Below, piece after piece: positions 35,701-49,800 of a stretch of 64,000 nucleotides of DNA. The DNA lies in NCBI GenBank assembly GCA_948567375.1, contig OX419756.1, positions 25,558,333 through 25,622,332 of the forward strand. The letters run 5' to 3'. The translations under genes and the position numbers were made by a program. The notes below the pieces were generated by a model that saw nothing but the letters and a program-made list of their open reading frames with translations, did no database searches and was not told where the DNA came from. Origin of the DNA: Lunularia cruciata. Its lineage: Eukaryota > Streptophyta > Marchantiopsida > Lunulariales > Lunulariaceae. Positions within the stretch are counted from its first letter, which is position 1, and the number at the start of each line of letters is the position of its first letter.

Positions 35701-36426
35701 GTCTTGCAACTACAAAGTTTGCATACAATAATTCCAAACAGGCAAACACCGGTTTCTCTCTTTTCTTCCTCCATTTTAGCCAAGATCCACTTGTCTTAGA
35801 TTCCTTTCTTGTTCCTCCTCCATCCTATGTCCCTCATACTTCTACCCTCTTGACCACCATATCTCAATCTCTCCAACAAGCCAAATCTCATCTCCTTGTT
35901 GCTTAGAATTGGCGGAAACAATATGCGGACTACCATAGTCATGATCTCACCTTTTAAGTTAGTGATAAGGTCATGCTCTCCTCTAGTAACCCTTCCCACT
36001 TGATACCTAAGTTTGTAAACTCACCACTAATTGGATAGGACCCTTTGATGTCACTCAAATCATCTCTCCTATTGCTTATCAACTTGCCTTGCCTTGTCAT
36101 ATATGCATCCAATTGTCTTTCACATTTCCAAGTTGAAACCCTTTGTTCCTAATCCATCTTCTTTTTCCTCTTGCGTCCAGCCTCCTCCTCCTCCTCCCGT
36201 CCCTATCAATGATCATAAGGAGTACAAAGTTGATCTTATCCTTGCGCATCACCATATTCAATACGGCCACCAACAACATATGGAGTACAAGGTCCTTTGG
36301 AAAAGATATCCCCTTCATGATGCCACATAATAATATTTTTCTCATCTTCAGAATGCACAAACAACCATCCAAGAATTTGAAGCTTCAATGGCAACAAAGA
36401 TATCACCAACTAGCAATGGGCGAATA
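32789..36426 (+). pseudogene. N7 gag end and pol (fossil)
   Basis: Gag end about 32789-32900, protease about 32930-33190, a linker with three to four 20-residue repeats (33280-33470), reverse transcriptase about 33600-34330, RNase H about 34330-34850, integrase about 34990-36100 and chromodomain about 36200-36420 (DHKEYKVDLILAHHHIQYGH). Broken at many places. Confidence 0.8.
33286..33470 (+). repeat. 60-bp tandem repeat in the N7 protease-RT linker
   Basis: Three or more 60-bp units each encode about 20 residues around 'KFV..AxIEQAL'. The matching linker is repeated in N10 (about 49780-49980) but single in N1. Confidence 0.8.
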
Positions 36427-36792
36427 TGTTACAATATGGAGCTTAATGATGAAGTTAGTTAGGGCTAACAAAGTAGAAAATAGGCCAAATTAACCTAAAA
36501 TATTCTAAAAGTACTTAGGAAGCTTCTTGAGCAGCTTCTTGGTTAGCTTAGCTTGCACACCAAGTAGATAGCTTCTAAAAAGAAACTTTTAGAAGCTTCC
36601 AATTAGCTTAGCTTACATGTCAAGTAGAAGACTTCTAGAATGAAGCTTCTTAAGAAGCTTCTCAAGAGCCTTGTATGCTCTCTATAAATACCAAACCCAA
36701 AGCTCATGCTAGGCATTTGGATTTTTCCACACTCAAGTGCTCAATGTGATCTTCCATTCTCCTATTTCTCTCCTCAGTCTTGGTCTTTTACA
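36427..36792 (+). repeat. 3' LTR of N7
   Basis: From 'tgttacaatatggag' to 'ggtcttttaca', 366 bp; same family as the N1, N4 and N10 LTRs. Confidence 0.85.
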
Positions 36793-38340
36793 ATCCACTA
36801 TTATGTTCATGTGGCCACACCATTGACCAACCTCTTGGGGAGAACTCAAGCTTTCATGGACCACCAAGAACAAAAAAACATTCTAAAAATTGAAACATAT
36901 GGTGTCTTCAAGACCCATTCTTCAACCATATGACCCTCAATTACCTTGTGTGATTGATTTTGATACTTCTAACTTTGCAATTGCAGCCATGTTGAAATAG
37001 GAATCCCCATATGGGTTACATCCTATTGCCTTTGTGTCTTGCCAACTAAATACCATCAAAAATAATTACTCTACTTGAGATTAGAAACAACTAGCAATGG
37101 TTTATGCCACCAAGATATGGAGGCATTATCTTTTGGGAAAATAAGTCATCATGTGAATTGATCAAAAACCCTTATTGTAGACATTACATTTGGAACACAT
37201 GAAGAATCTACATCATTGATGGAAGGAACAACTAAAAAATTTTGACATCAAACTTGAGCACAAACCCGGTCAATTCTACATCATTCTTGATACCCTATCA
37301 CAATGACCTGATTGGAAGTCTCTTCCTCTCATCATGGTGGTAATTTTGACAATATCAATTGACTCCAAAGTCCAAATTGAGTTTAAGAGTGCTTTATAGT
37401 AAGATCTTTTTCTTTCAAATAGTACAAGGTTGTCTTGTAGCATGCGACAAGGAGTACAACATCTTCTCCTTCAAGGAAGGCATTTTATTCTGTGAGAACC
37501 AGATTTATATTCCAACCAAGGGTGATCTCCAACTTGTGTGCCTCCAAGAAGCCCATGACTTGCCAATTGCTAGTGACATGGGTGTGGACAAGACCTTGGG
37601 TTCTCTCCAATGCCAATGATGGTGGCCCAACATGACACAAGATATTTGAGAGTTTGTCCAATTGTGTGAGAGTTGCCAACACAATAAGGCCAACAACCAG
37701 AAACCAAGTGTGCTCATTCAACCACTCCCCATCCCATTTGCTTGATAGGAACATATGAGCTTAGATCTCATCATAGCCTTGCCCAAGATAAAGCAAGGTC
37801 ACATAACAAGTGTGATATTTATAAATAATCTTAGTAATCAAATCCCTTGGGACCAACCTTTGATATCATGGATGCTCCAACATTTTAGATCTACTTGATA
37901 ATGTCTTCAAGCACCATGGGATGCCTTGTGTGCTCATCTCCAACTATGATCCTTAATTCATTGGAAAATTTTGGCTAGCACTCGTCTAGATACTCAACAT
38001 CAAACTTACTTTGTCCATGGCCTATCATCCTTAAATTGATGGACAAACCAAATGTGAAAATTTCACCTTGGATAATATTCTTTATGTCTTCATCAACATT
38101 CACATATCAACTAGGATGAATATCTTGCATTTTTTGAGTTTGCATATGATAATTCCAAACATGCAAGCATTGGATTTCTCCTTTCTTCCTTAATTTTGAC
38201 CAAGACTCACTTGTTCTAGATTTCTTTCTTGCTCCTTCTCCATCTCATGTCCCTCATACTTCTACCTTCTTGACCACCATATCTCAATCCCTCTAACAAG
38301 CCAAATATGATCTCCTTGTTGCCAAAGAATTAGAGAAAGA
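36793..38340 (+). mobile_element. N9: chromovirus fragment (RNase H to integrase)
   Basis: Similar to 34370-35900 of N7, from the RNase H start through the integrase core. Both ends are lost: the left side was the insertion site of N7 and the right side joins N6 leader at about 38341. No LTR belongs to it. Broken. Confidence 0.7.
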
Positions 38341-41300
38341 TTTTTTTTGTGCAGGAAGCTATGAAATTTTTAAAGTGAGGGGGGTGGTTTTTAGACCAAA
38401 TCTAAAATATGTTTGTTAAATAGAAAGTTGCTTAGGCAAAATGGTTTGATGAAAAGATCTAAAAAATTTTAAAGGATGACACCATGGGGTTTTGATCAAG
38501 TGTGTAAATTTCAAAAGATTGTGGTATAGCCAATTGAGATAATTTAGTGATATTGCAAGGAGGAGTCAATTCAAGAGAGCTTAGATCTCATGCATGAGGA
38601 GTGCGAGAATAACCAAAAGCATGTTTGGGTGTTTAAACTCATCTTGGGAACACGTAGGGTCAACAAGAGTGGAAGTTGAGGTTATGCAACGTTCCTCAAG
38701 GGTTTGAGGTGATTGTAGGGGTAGATTTTAGGAAAAGAGAGTTTGGAATAAAATTTTAAGAGAGTGTTGAGAGGATCCAAAACTATATATTACTTGGAGG
38801 AAAGAGTTATTCTAAGTGCTTTTTATGTGAAGAGAAAGGAGATAAAGCAAGTTCATATCCATTGATCTTTGAGAGCAAGATATTGAGGGAAAGGAGATGA
38901 TTACTTGACTTGGGACTACATGTTGGACTATTTGCACCAAGATTGGGAAGGAGGAGATCTAAGACCAAGGAGTTATGTAAGGTTTGTGGAGTGAAATGAC
39001 TTCCAAAAAAACATGAGTGTAGTGGAGTTATTGTATTTTTGGAAAATTTGGTGAAATATATTGGAAAGAATCTTAGTACATGTATAGAGAAATTATCACC
39101 TTCATCATCTAGTTCTCAAGATGATGGAGATAATCTTTCAACTTATGGATAAACTATCTATGATAGTTTGATTAATATGCACCCTAGGATTTAATGTTAT
39201 TATAAAAAACTTGGAGCAGCCTGGCCCTTTTTGTTCCCTAGGGTGGATTACTATCAAATGGTATTAGTCATATACATACTCTATTAGTTACAGAGTGAGA
39301 GAAAAGGGAAAAGAGAAAGATAATGAGGGGCTAAGATGGAGAAACTTCCAGTTTTCTTTGGCAAGGATGGAAAAGATATGGAGGTCTTTGTGAGAGACAT
39401 CAAGAGAGCTTGCATAGGAAAAAATGATTGGGCTTCATTATTCTTGGATTTCTTTGAGGATGCAGCCCTTACATAGTATGAGTTAGAATACCAAAAAAGA
39501 AAAGGGAGAGATGTGCAAGATGAGTTTTGGGATAATTTGACTTCAACACTCATTGAGAACATTCTTCTAGATGAGAGTTATGAGAGATTGATGAGTGAGA
39601 TTACCTTCCTCAAACAAGGAGATGGAGAGAAGGTGAGAGTATATGTAGAAAGAGTGGAGAAGCTAGAGTCCAAATTTCATATAGTGTTGAGGAAGAGTGG
39701 CATAGATGTGGAGACTACTATGATTGGCATAGGAGACATGCTCACCAAGAATTTTTTGGGGAGGGTTGAGACCAAAAATTAGAAGCAAATGAGAAACCTT
39801 CTTTCAAGGTTGAAGCTATCAAGATTGCAATCCACATGGAAGAGAGTTTGGAAGGAGATGAGAGTGATTTGGTGGTCAAGAAGGTTGTGCATCCTCCTCA
39901 AGGCTACAGGTATGGTGGAAATTTTGATACTTTGGTGTTAAGGGTTGCACCACAAATGGTAATTGCTTTGGTTCTTGCACTTCCACCAAAAGATCCACTA
40001 CAAAGCATCACAACACAACTTACAGATCTCAAGATCAATGTAATGCAATTATGCAAAAGAGAGAGGTGGATCAAAATTTGGAGAGAGGGCCTAGGATTTA
40101 TGGAAGCTATCTATATAGAGAAGGCCAACCAACCAACCAACCAACCAACAATTTTAATGATAGAAATTTTTTAGGTTGTGGAAGAAGAGATCACATCCAA
40201 AAGAATTATCCAAATTCAACTTACCATGGACGAAGAGGTTATGAGGGAGCCAATAGAGAGAAAGAGGGAGGTAATGAAACCCAAGTGGCTCCTAATCCAA
40301 CTAAAGGTAAGGAGATAACATCTATAGATGTGATTGAGAGCAAATATTAGAAGGGGAAGTCCTCAAACTCCAAAGGTCTTTGTTTGGATCTTTTGGCACA
40401 AGAGAAGAAGAGAATTCATTTTGCAAAGGATGTACTCTCTTCTCAAGGATTTTCTCCTAGCAAGGATACTCCTATGTCTACTAGATCAATTGCACTAGCA
40501 CTTCAACACCATTAGCAACAAAGACTCCAAAGAAGTTGGAATGGAGGACTTCTTGATCTCATAGCAACCATGGAACTACAATGTGTTGGAGGATGTTTAT
40601 AGTCATAAGGCTAACATCATAATGGGCAAATTAATTGCTTTGAATCCTACCTTGAAAAAGGAGCTTAGAGGTGGTTTGAGTTCTACAAGGAGCAAGAGGA
40701 AAAAGAAAGTTGTAATATCAATGGGGGTGGTGGATGCCAAACTAACACCATGGGAAGCTTGTGAATATACCTCTAAGATTGATATGAGAGTGAATGGTCA
40801 CAACATCAATCATGAACTTGTTGATAGAGGATCTACATGGAATATCATCTCCAAAAGGTTGATGAAGAAGTTGAGTATGATACCCTCAAGATCTTCAACA
40901 TTTACAATGAGCATGGCAAACAAACAATAAGTTCAACAAGTAGAAGTGATAGATAAGATGGTAGTTTTAGTTATGGAAGTTCAAAATCTCATGAAATTTT
41001 CAAGTCTTGAAGGATTCAAACTATGAATTGCTTCTTGGGAGACCATGGTTGAGGGTAGCACACACAACTTATCAATGGCACAAAGGGTACTTGAGGATTG
41101 GGCCATCAAACCATTGAGTTACAATTCTTGTCACTAACACCACCAACACTTCACATTTAGATCTTTTGATTGTTGGGAATCAAATTCAAAAGAAGGAGCT
41201 TCAAGTGTGGACACAAGCATGGAGGAAGAGACTTCTACAAGGAAGGATGAATCTGAATTTGATTCAGATGTGTATCCCTTGTGTGCCATGGATTTTGCAC

Positions 41301-44162
41301 TAAAGCCAAAGGTTTTGAAAGACCTAGATAAATCACCTTGACACTTGAGGAGATAGAGAGGAGGTTATCTACCCTCAAGTATGGTCCAAATGTTACCAAT
41401 GAAGAAAAGATAAGATTTGAGAAGATTTTCCTCAAGTTCATCCATGTATTTGCTTTTAGTTACAAGGATTTTAAAGAAAGTCACCTTGGAAGAGCACAAG
41501 ATAGAGATTGAGTCACATGCAAGACCAATCCTCCAAAAGAAACATTGCATTAGCTCATCAATAGCTTTGGTTGTGAAGGAGGAGATTGATAAGCTCAAGG
41601 ATGCCAGATTTATCTTTGATATAGAGAGTTCAAGATAGGTGTCTCTAATTGTGATTGTGAATAAAATGAATGGCAAGCTTTGAGTATGTTTGGATTACAA
41701 AAAGCTCACCCTTGTTACTAAGAAGGACTATCACCCTTTTCCATTCATTGATGAGATCTTGGAGGAAGTTGTAGGTTATGAGAGGTATAGTTTTGGAGAT
41801 GGTTATAGTAGGTATGACCAAATCAAGATTGCACTTGAGCATCAACAACTCATCACATTCACCACATCCTGGAAGACTTATGCTTTCAAGGTCATACCTT
41901 TTGGTCTTTGCAATGCTCCAATCATATTTGAATGGTTCATGAACAAGGTGTTTGAACCTTTCATTAGGAAATTTATGAGAGACTTCATTGATGATTTTTG
42001 TATCTATGGGAGCAAGGAGGAGCACTTTGAGCATCTAATCAAGGTCTTGCAATGTTGAGATGAAGCAAATGGATCACCCAACCTAGAGAAGTGTATTTTT
42101 GGTTGTGAAGAAGGTCTACTTCTAAAGCACATCATTTCCAAGGATGAAATAAAAATTGGTCCTAAGAAGGTGAGGAAAATCTTAGACCTTCTATTCTCTT
42201 CAAGCTTGACAAAGTTATGCCATTTTTTGAGATGGTTGGGCAATTTAGGAGGTTCATCTTCTCATTTTCCAACAAGGCTTATGCATTGACCATCTACATG
42301 AAGAATGGTGTAGAATACATGGTGATTTTGGAGGACAAGGAGACTCTCAACGCTTTTGAGGAGCAAAAGCAATCCCTTGTTGTGGCTCCAATTTTTGCTA
42401 AACTTGATCAGAGAAAGCCTTTCATCCTCTACATTAATGCTCCTAATGTAGCTATAGGATACACTCTTAATCAATTAGACCAAGATGGCATGATCATCTA
42501 ATAGCTTATGCTAATAGAAAAATGGTTTCAGCAGAAAAGAACTACTGAATCATGGCGAGAGAAAGCTTGGTAGCAATCTTTGGTCTCAAGAATTTTAGAC
42601 ACTCCTTGATTGGAGTGAAAGTCACAATTATCACGGATCATAAGGCTTTTGAAGTACATCTTCAACAAGCATAATATGGAAGGGAGGCTAAGAAGGTGGA
42701 TGATACTCTTGTTTGAGTATGACTATACCATTGAGGATAGGGTAAGGAAGAAATATGTAAATGCTATTTGTTATCTAGGGCTTATGATCATGATGGAGTT
42801 GAGACAATGGATGATTCCTTCTTGGATGAGGAGCTCATGAAAATCTTAATCACTCAAGAGGTTCCAAAGGATTATAAGGAGATTGTGGACTATGTTACAA
42901 GAGATAACTATCTAGAAGGGATGCATGCTAGGAAGAAGAAGTCCCTTGCAGCAAGATCTAGACCTTATATAATGGTAGAAGATATTCTCTTTCACCCAAG
43001 GAGTAGATGGTTTACTTTGAAGAGCAATGTGTAAGGAGGAGTCTATCCTACTCATAAAGGAATTCATGAAGGTTAGTGTCTAGGTGACACTTTGCAAGAA
43101 AGGTGACTGCTTCCAAGATTCTAAATGCAGGTTACCATTGGAGGGGAATTTTTAAGGATTGTCTTGATTATTGCAAAACTTGTCATATTTTTCAACTTTT
43201 GGTATAAAGTCTACTTCCACTCCCTCTCTTAGATCAATTACATTGCTATAACCTTTTGAGAAGTGGTGAATTGACTTTGTAGGTCCTCTCAATACAATCC
43301 CAAGGAACAATCAGTACATTGTGGTAGTTACTAATTACCTTACTAAGCGGGTAGACCATTAAGGGACAAGAGTGAAGATGAAGTTGGTAAATTTCTTTAT
43401 GAATGCATTATCACTAGGTTTGGGTGCCTTTTGGAGTTGGTTTTTGATAGAAGAGGAAAGTTTACAAGGAGCATCACTACAACCATGTTATAACATTTCT
43501 CTATCACACATAGAGTAACTACATCCTATAAGTCAAACTCCAATAGCTTGGCAGAGAGAACCAATCAAACCTTATGCATGATGTTGGCCGCAAAGATGCA
43601 AAAATGGATGGGTAAACATCATTAGGACAAGAGGATTCATGCAGTTTTGTGAAATTATATGACAACTATGAAGACTTTCATTGGATATTCCATTTCATTT
43701 GGTATATTATATTGAGTCTACCTTATCTATTCACTTTGATCTTCCTACCTTCCAAACCATTCATAAGAGATTGAAGAAAGCACAAGGAGATGATGCAAAG
43801 AAGTCAAGGAAGGATCAACTCATGGAATTGGAGGAAGCAAGAGCAGTTACTATGTTTCAAGTGGAGCAAGCCCAAAGGGAAAAAAAGGAGAGCTATGACA
43901 AGAGGTAAGGCAAGAAGGAGGTGGAGCTTTCAAAGAAGGTGCTATTTGATTTTATTTGATTCAAGAGAGTGCAAAATAATTTTTTGCCAAAGTACTTTGG
44001 ACCTTTCATAGTGGAGAAGGTTTGAGGCAATTACACCTATAATCTCAAGGAGTTGGAGGAACACACTTTGATATGATTAACTATGATAAGTTGAAGATGT
44101 ATCATAGAAGGTAGAGAGACCTTCATTCCAAGGACAAAGTGAAATCTTAGTCCGGAGGTAAA
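38341..44162 (+). pseudogene. N6 gag-pol body (fossil)
   Basis: Leader from 38341, gag about 39330-40350 (knuckle remnant near 40170), protease about 40740-40930, reverse transcriptase about 41350-42250, RNase H about 42250-42850 and integrase about 43080-44080. The order and sequence mirror N2. No chromodomain is seen. Broken. Confidence 0.8.
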
Positions 44163-44848
44163 TATAATATCTATTTGTGCATATGTACTATTATGATATT
44201 TAGTTTGGTATTAAAGTACTTGAGAGATATTATTTATATAGAGACAAAAGTTTGTTTTACATTACTCATGATTAGCTAAAGTTAGTCATAGCTAAGATAG
44301 AGGGGACCTTACTTTAGAGGAAGTGAAAAAGATGAGTATGACTATTTTGGATTCTAGTGTATTGACATGGTATTATTCTTAGGTGTTTGGCTTTCAAGAA
44401 AGAGTTGAGAACTCTTGGACTCTTAAACCTTTTTGATTTGGATTCTATATAGTCAAAGGGTAGCCCATGTGAAAGAATTCTTGACTTAGTGGTTGAGTCA
44501 AGATAAGATCACATGATTAGGAGAATATTCTCATGAGTATAGATATTTCTTTAGACTTTTGACTTTATTTGACTTTTAGCCTAATAACTTGAGTTACTCC
44601 TATAATTAGTAACTTTTTTACTTGACTATTTCACAATATATAAACTAGGGGTGAGGAGGTACTCATCATCCTTCCATTTGCAACTATCTCTCTCTCATTG
44701 AGTTCTCTAATGAACAATGGTTTGAGTCTTGGAGTGTTAGCTTTGGAAGAGTATGATGGAGTTGGGGTTCCATGCCTTCTTTGTCCATGGTGCACTACCG
44801 TAATAGCCATTGGAGGTTCATTTTGAGTGAGAGACAGGCCAAATCACA
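44163..44848 (+). repeat. 3' LTR of N6
   Basis: Matches the N2 LTRs in reverse orientation over about 680 bp, from 'tataatatctatttgtgc' to 'ggccaaatcaca'. Confidence 0.82.
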
Positions 44849-46384
44849 ATACATTATGGTGTTCTTGGGTGACATTTCAATTTATAGCAAGACAAAGATA
44901 GGACACACATATCACATGGGAGAATTCTTAAGCTCACAACATCAATGGAAGTTTTACTACAAGAAGTCAAAGTGTACTTTTTGGCAAAAGGAAGTTACCT
45001 TCTTGGATCACAAGATCTCATCAAAAGGGATCAAGATGAGAGAGGAGAAGTGGAGAAGATCAAGCCCATTACTGATTGGCCTACTCTAAAAGATGCTATA
45101 AAAGGATGCTATAAAAGTACAAGCATTTAATAGATTGATAAGTTTTTAGTGATGGTTCATCCACTACTATACTCATATGGTTGCACTATTGACTGATCAC
45201 TTGGGGAAGAAATCAAGCTTTCAATGGACCACCAAGCACAAAGAAACATTCCAAAAATTGAAATATATGGTATCTTCAAGACCCATTCTTCAACCATATG
45301 ACCCTCAACTACCTTGTGTGGTTGATTTGATGCTTCTAACTTTGCAATTGCAGCCGTGTTGCAATAAGAATTCCCAAGTGGGTTACATCCCATTGCCTTT
45401 GTGTCTCACCAACTAAATACCATAGAAAGGAATTACTCTACTTGAGATCAAGAACAACTAGCAATGTTATATGCCACTAAGGTATGGAGGCATTATCTCT
45501 GGAGATACAAGTGAGCATGATCATACAAACTGATCACAAACCCTTGTTGTAAACATTACATTTGGAAAACATGAAGAGTCGAAATCATTGATAAGAGGAA
45601 CAACTATAATTTTTTGACATCAAACTTGAGTACAAACCCAATTGGTTCCATGTCATCCTTGATGCACTATCACAATGATATAATTTGAAGTCTCTACCTC
45701 TTATCACAATGGCAATTATCATGGTGTTAATTACCTCCAAAGTCCAAATTGAGTTTAGGATAGCTTTACAACAAGATCTCTTCTTTCAGATGGTCTATGG
45801 TTATCTTGTAGTATACAACAAGGAGTACAATATCGTCTCTTTCAAGGAAGGTGTTCTATTCTGTGAGAACTGGATCTATGTTCCAACCAATGATGATCTC
45901 CAACTTGTGCGCCTTCAAGAAGCCCATGATTTACCAATCATTGGTCACATAGGTGTAGATAAGACCTTAAATGTGGTTTAGACCCTTCAACACCAATGGT
46001 GGTGATCCAACATGGCACAAGATGTTTGAGATTTTTTTCCATCTTGTGAGAGCTACAAATGCAACAAGGCCAACAACCAAAAACCAAGTGGACTCCTTCA
46101 ACCACTCCTTCAACCACTCCCCATCCCATCTTCTCAATGGAACATGTGAGCTTAAATCTCATCATAGCCTTGCCCAAAGCAAAGGTCACACAACAATTGT
46201 AGTGCTTGTGGATAATCTTAGTAAGCAAATCCATTTGGCACCAACCTTTGATAATATGGATGCTCCAATATTGGCATAGATCTACTTTGACAATGTCTTC
46301 AAGCATCATGGGATGGCTTGTATGCTTATCTCCAATCGTGACCCTTGATTCATATGAAAATTTTGGCAAGCACTCTTCTAGATA
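44849..46384 (+). pseudogene. N4 reverse transcriptase end, RNase H and integrase first part (fossil)
   Basis: Reverse transcriptase resumes at the catalytic block (FLGDISIYSKT), followed by RNase H (45180-45700) and integrase (45780-46384), where N10 enters. Broken. Confidence 0.78.
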
Positions 46385-46389
46385 CTTGA

Positions 46390-46814
46390 TGTAAAAGACC
46401 AAGACCGAGGAGAGAAATAGGAGAATGGAAACTCACATTGGGATACTTGAATGAGTGAAAACTCCGAATGCCTAGCATGAGCTTTGGCTTTGGTATTTAT
46501 AGATAGCATACAAAGCCCTTAAAGAAGCTTCTCAAGAAGTTTCCTCAAACCACTTTCTTAGAGTGCAAGCCAAGATAACTAGGAAGCTTCTCAAGAAGCT
46601 TACTTCTAGAAACCGCCTACTTGGCATGCAAGCTAAGCTAGTTAGAAGCTTCTAGAAACTTCCTTCTAGAAAGCTACCTGCTTGGGATGCAAGTTAACTA
46701 CTTAGGAAGCTCCCAAGAAGCTTCCTAGATGCTTCTAGAATATTCTAAGCTAATTTTTCTTATTCTCTACTTGTTAACCTTACTAACTATATCGCTAAAC
46801 TCCATATTGTTACA
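46390..46814 (-). repeat. 3' LTR of N10
   Basis: Begins 'tgtaaaagaccaagaccgag' and ends 'ccatattgttaca'; pairs with 51595-52018. Confidence 0.9.
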
Positions 46815-49800
46815 TATTCCCCCACCGCTAGTTGGTGATGTCCTCGTTGCCATGGAAGCTTCAAATTCTTGGATGGCCGTCTGTGCATTCTGGAGGTGAG
46901 AAAGAGGTTCCCATGTGGCATCATGAAGGGGATACCCTTTCCAAAGGACCTTGTACTCCGTATGTTGTTGGCATCTACGTTGGATATGGCGACACGCAAG
47001 GATAAAATCAACTTCATACTCCTCATGATCATTGATAGGGATAAGGGGAGGAGGAAGTTAGATGCGAGAGGAAAAAGAAGAGGGGTTAGGAACAAAAGGT
47101 TTCAACTTGGAAATATGAAAGACAGGATGGATGCGCATATGACAAGGCAAGGCAAGTCGGTAAGCAACAAGAGAGACAATTTGGGTGACATCAAAAGGTC
47201 CTATCCAATTTGGGGCAAGTTTACAAACTTGGGTATCAAGTGGGAGGGTTAGATTACTAGAGGATAGCATAACTTTATCACCGACTTCAAAGGTGAGATC
47301 ATGATGATGGTGGTCCGCATATTTTTTTTGACGATTCTAACCAACAAGGAGGTGAGATTTTGCTTGTTGGAGAGATTTGGATATGGTGGTCAAGAAGGTT
47401 GAAGTATGAGGGACCTAAGACGGGAGAGGAGCAAGAAAAGAATTTGGGACAAGCAAATCATGGCCAAAATTGAGAAAGAAAGGAGAGAATTTGGTGCTTG
47501 TCTGTTTAGAATTGTTGTATGCAAACTCCGGAGCTGCAAGACATTCATCCCAATTGGTACAGTGAATGTTGACAAAGGCTCAAAGCATATCTTCAAAGGT
47601 CCAATTTACACGTTCAGTTTGTCCATCAGTTTGAGGATGATAGGCTGTGGACAAAGCAAGTTTGGTGCCAAGTATCTAGAAGAGGGCTTGCCAAAACTTT
47701 CCAATGAAGTGAGGATCACGGTCGGAGATGAGTACACGTGGCATTCCATGATGTTTGAATACATTATAGGAGTAAAGTTGCACCAAGGTTGGAGCATTCA
47801 CAATATCAACCATTGGTGCCAAATGGATTTGCTTACTAAGCTTATCCACAAACACCACAATTGATGTGTGACCTTGTTGTGTCTTGGGCAAGGAGGTGAT
47901 GAGATATAAGCTCACATGTTCCCAACAAGTAGTTGGAATGGGAAGTGGCTAAAGGAGTCCACTCGGCTTCTAGTTATTGGCCTTGTTGTGTTGACAACTC
48001 TCACACAATCAGACAAACTCTCGAACATCTCGTGTCATGTTAGGCCACCACCATTGATGTTGGAGGGTACCAAAGGTCTTGTCCACCTCCATGTGACCAA
48101 CTACTGGTATATCATGGGCTTCTTGAAGGTGCACAAGTCAAAGATCACCTTTGACTGGAACATAGATCTGGTCTACATAGAATAGAAGGCCTTCCTTGAA
48201 GGAGGAGGTGTTGTACTCCTTGTTGCCTATTGTTAGACAACCATGTACCATTTAGAAGAAGAGATCTTGTTGTAGAGCTGACCAAAACTCATTATGGACC
48301 TTGGGGTCAATTGACACCATTGGAATTGCAGCCGTGATGAGAAGAAATCAGGTCATCGTGATAGAGCATCAGGGATGTCATGGAACCAACCTGGTTTGTA
48401 CTCAAGTTTGATGTCAAACAATTATAGTTGCTCTTCCCATCGATGATGTTGACTCTTCATGTGTTCCAAGTGTAAGGTTTGCAACAATGACTTGTGATCA
48501 GTTTGCATGATCACTTGTTTCCCCAAGTGATAATGTCTCCATACATTGGTGGCATATACCATTGCAAGTTGTTCCCAATCTTGAGCAAAGTAATTTCTTT
48601 CAGTTGTATTTAGTCAGCGAGACACAAAGGCAATGGGATGCAATCCATTTGGGAATTCTTGTTGCAACACAGCTCCAATTGCAAAGTTAGAAGCATCAAA
48701 ATCAACCACACAAGGTAGTTGAGGATCATATGGTTGAAGAATGGGTCTTGAAGACACCATATGCTTTACTTTCTGGAATGCTTCTTCATGCTTGGTGGTC
48801 CATTGGAAGCTCAAGTTCTTTCCCAAGAGGTCAATCAATGGTGCAGTTACATGAGCATGGTAGTGGATGAACCGTCGGTAAAAATTGGCCAATCCATTGA
48901 ACGCTCATACTTTTGTAGCATCCTTTGGGGTAGGCTAATCAATAATGGCCTTGATTTTCTCTTCTTCCATCTTGATCCCCTTTGATGAGATCTTATGATC
49001 CAAGAAGGTAACCTCCTTTTGCCAAAAGGTACACTTTGACTTCTTGCAATAAAATTTCCATTGTCGTAGTTGTCTTAGGACTTCTCACACATGATTCACG
49101 TGTTCTGTTTATGTCTTACTATAGATTAAGCTATCATCCAAGAACACCACCACAGACCAATCCAAGAGTCCATCCAACATCCAAAGCATCTAATCCATGA
49201 AGACCGTTGGAGCATTAGTGAGTCCGAAAGGTAGAACTCTCCACTCAAAATGCCCATACCTTGTGCAAAAGGCAGTCTTTTACACATCCTTCCTATCAAT
49301 AGGAATTTACCAATAGCCGCTGCAAAGATCCAACTTGGAAAAGTAATGTGCTCCACTTAGTTGATCAAGCAAGTTATCAATCTAAGGCAAGAGATATTCA
49401 TTCTTCACGGTTTTCTTATTGAACCCATGGTAATCAAATACAAAACAAAGCCCTCCATCCTTCTTTGGAACAAATAGTATCGGTGCTCCCCAAGAGGAGG
49501 TACTATGTCATATGAAGTCCTTCTCTAACAACTCTATAAGTGGTTTTTGCAACTCCTCTGACTCCTTTGGTGAAAGCCAATAGATCGGTCTACTCATTGG
49601 AGTACTCCCTAGCAATAACTCGATCTTGAAGAGCATACCTTGATCATGTAATCCCTTTGGCAGATCATTCAAAAACCCGTCCGCAAACTCCTGAACTATC
49701 CGATCAACCATTGTTTGATGAGGTTCTTGGCTCTCCTTAGATTGTTCTTGTGCAATTGGCTTGATCCACACCGTGAATACATACTTATCTTCCTCCAAAG

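Larger units (their letters stand above)
27740..36792 (+). mobile_element. N7: chromovirus fossil with truncated 5' LTR
   Basis: The 5' LTR remnant (about 27740-27925) is followed by a clear initiator-Met primer site, TGGTATCAGAGC (27927-27938), then gag, N8, protease, reverse transcriptase, RNase H, integrase, chromodomain and a 3' LTR (36427-36792). Sequence right of the 3' LTR continues as another chromovirus (N9) in RNase H, so N7 appears to have entered N9; the matching left flank has been deleted. Broken. Confidence 0.78.
27605..44848 (+). mobile_element. N6: plus-strand relative of N2 inserted in N4 reverse transcriptase
   Basis: A remnant of the 5' LTR starts at 27605 ('tgtaacacctattc', to about 27740) and the 3' LTR is 44163-44848. 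The flanks AATAT (27600-27604) and AATAC (44848-44852, one base shared) fit a 5-bp target duplication, and N4 reverse transcriptase resumes directly at 44849. Coding body is 38341-44162. Most of the 5' LTR and leader has been lost around the later insertions N9 and N7. Same family as N2 by LTR and protein similarity. Broken many times. Confidence 0.75.
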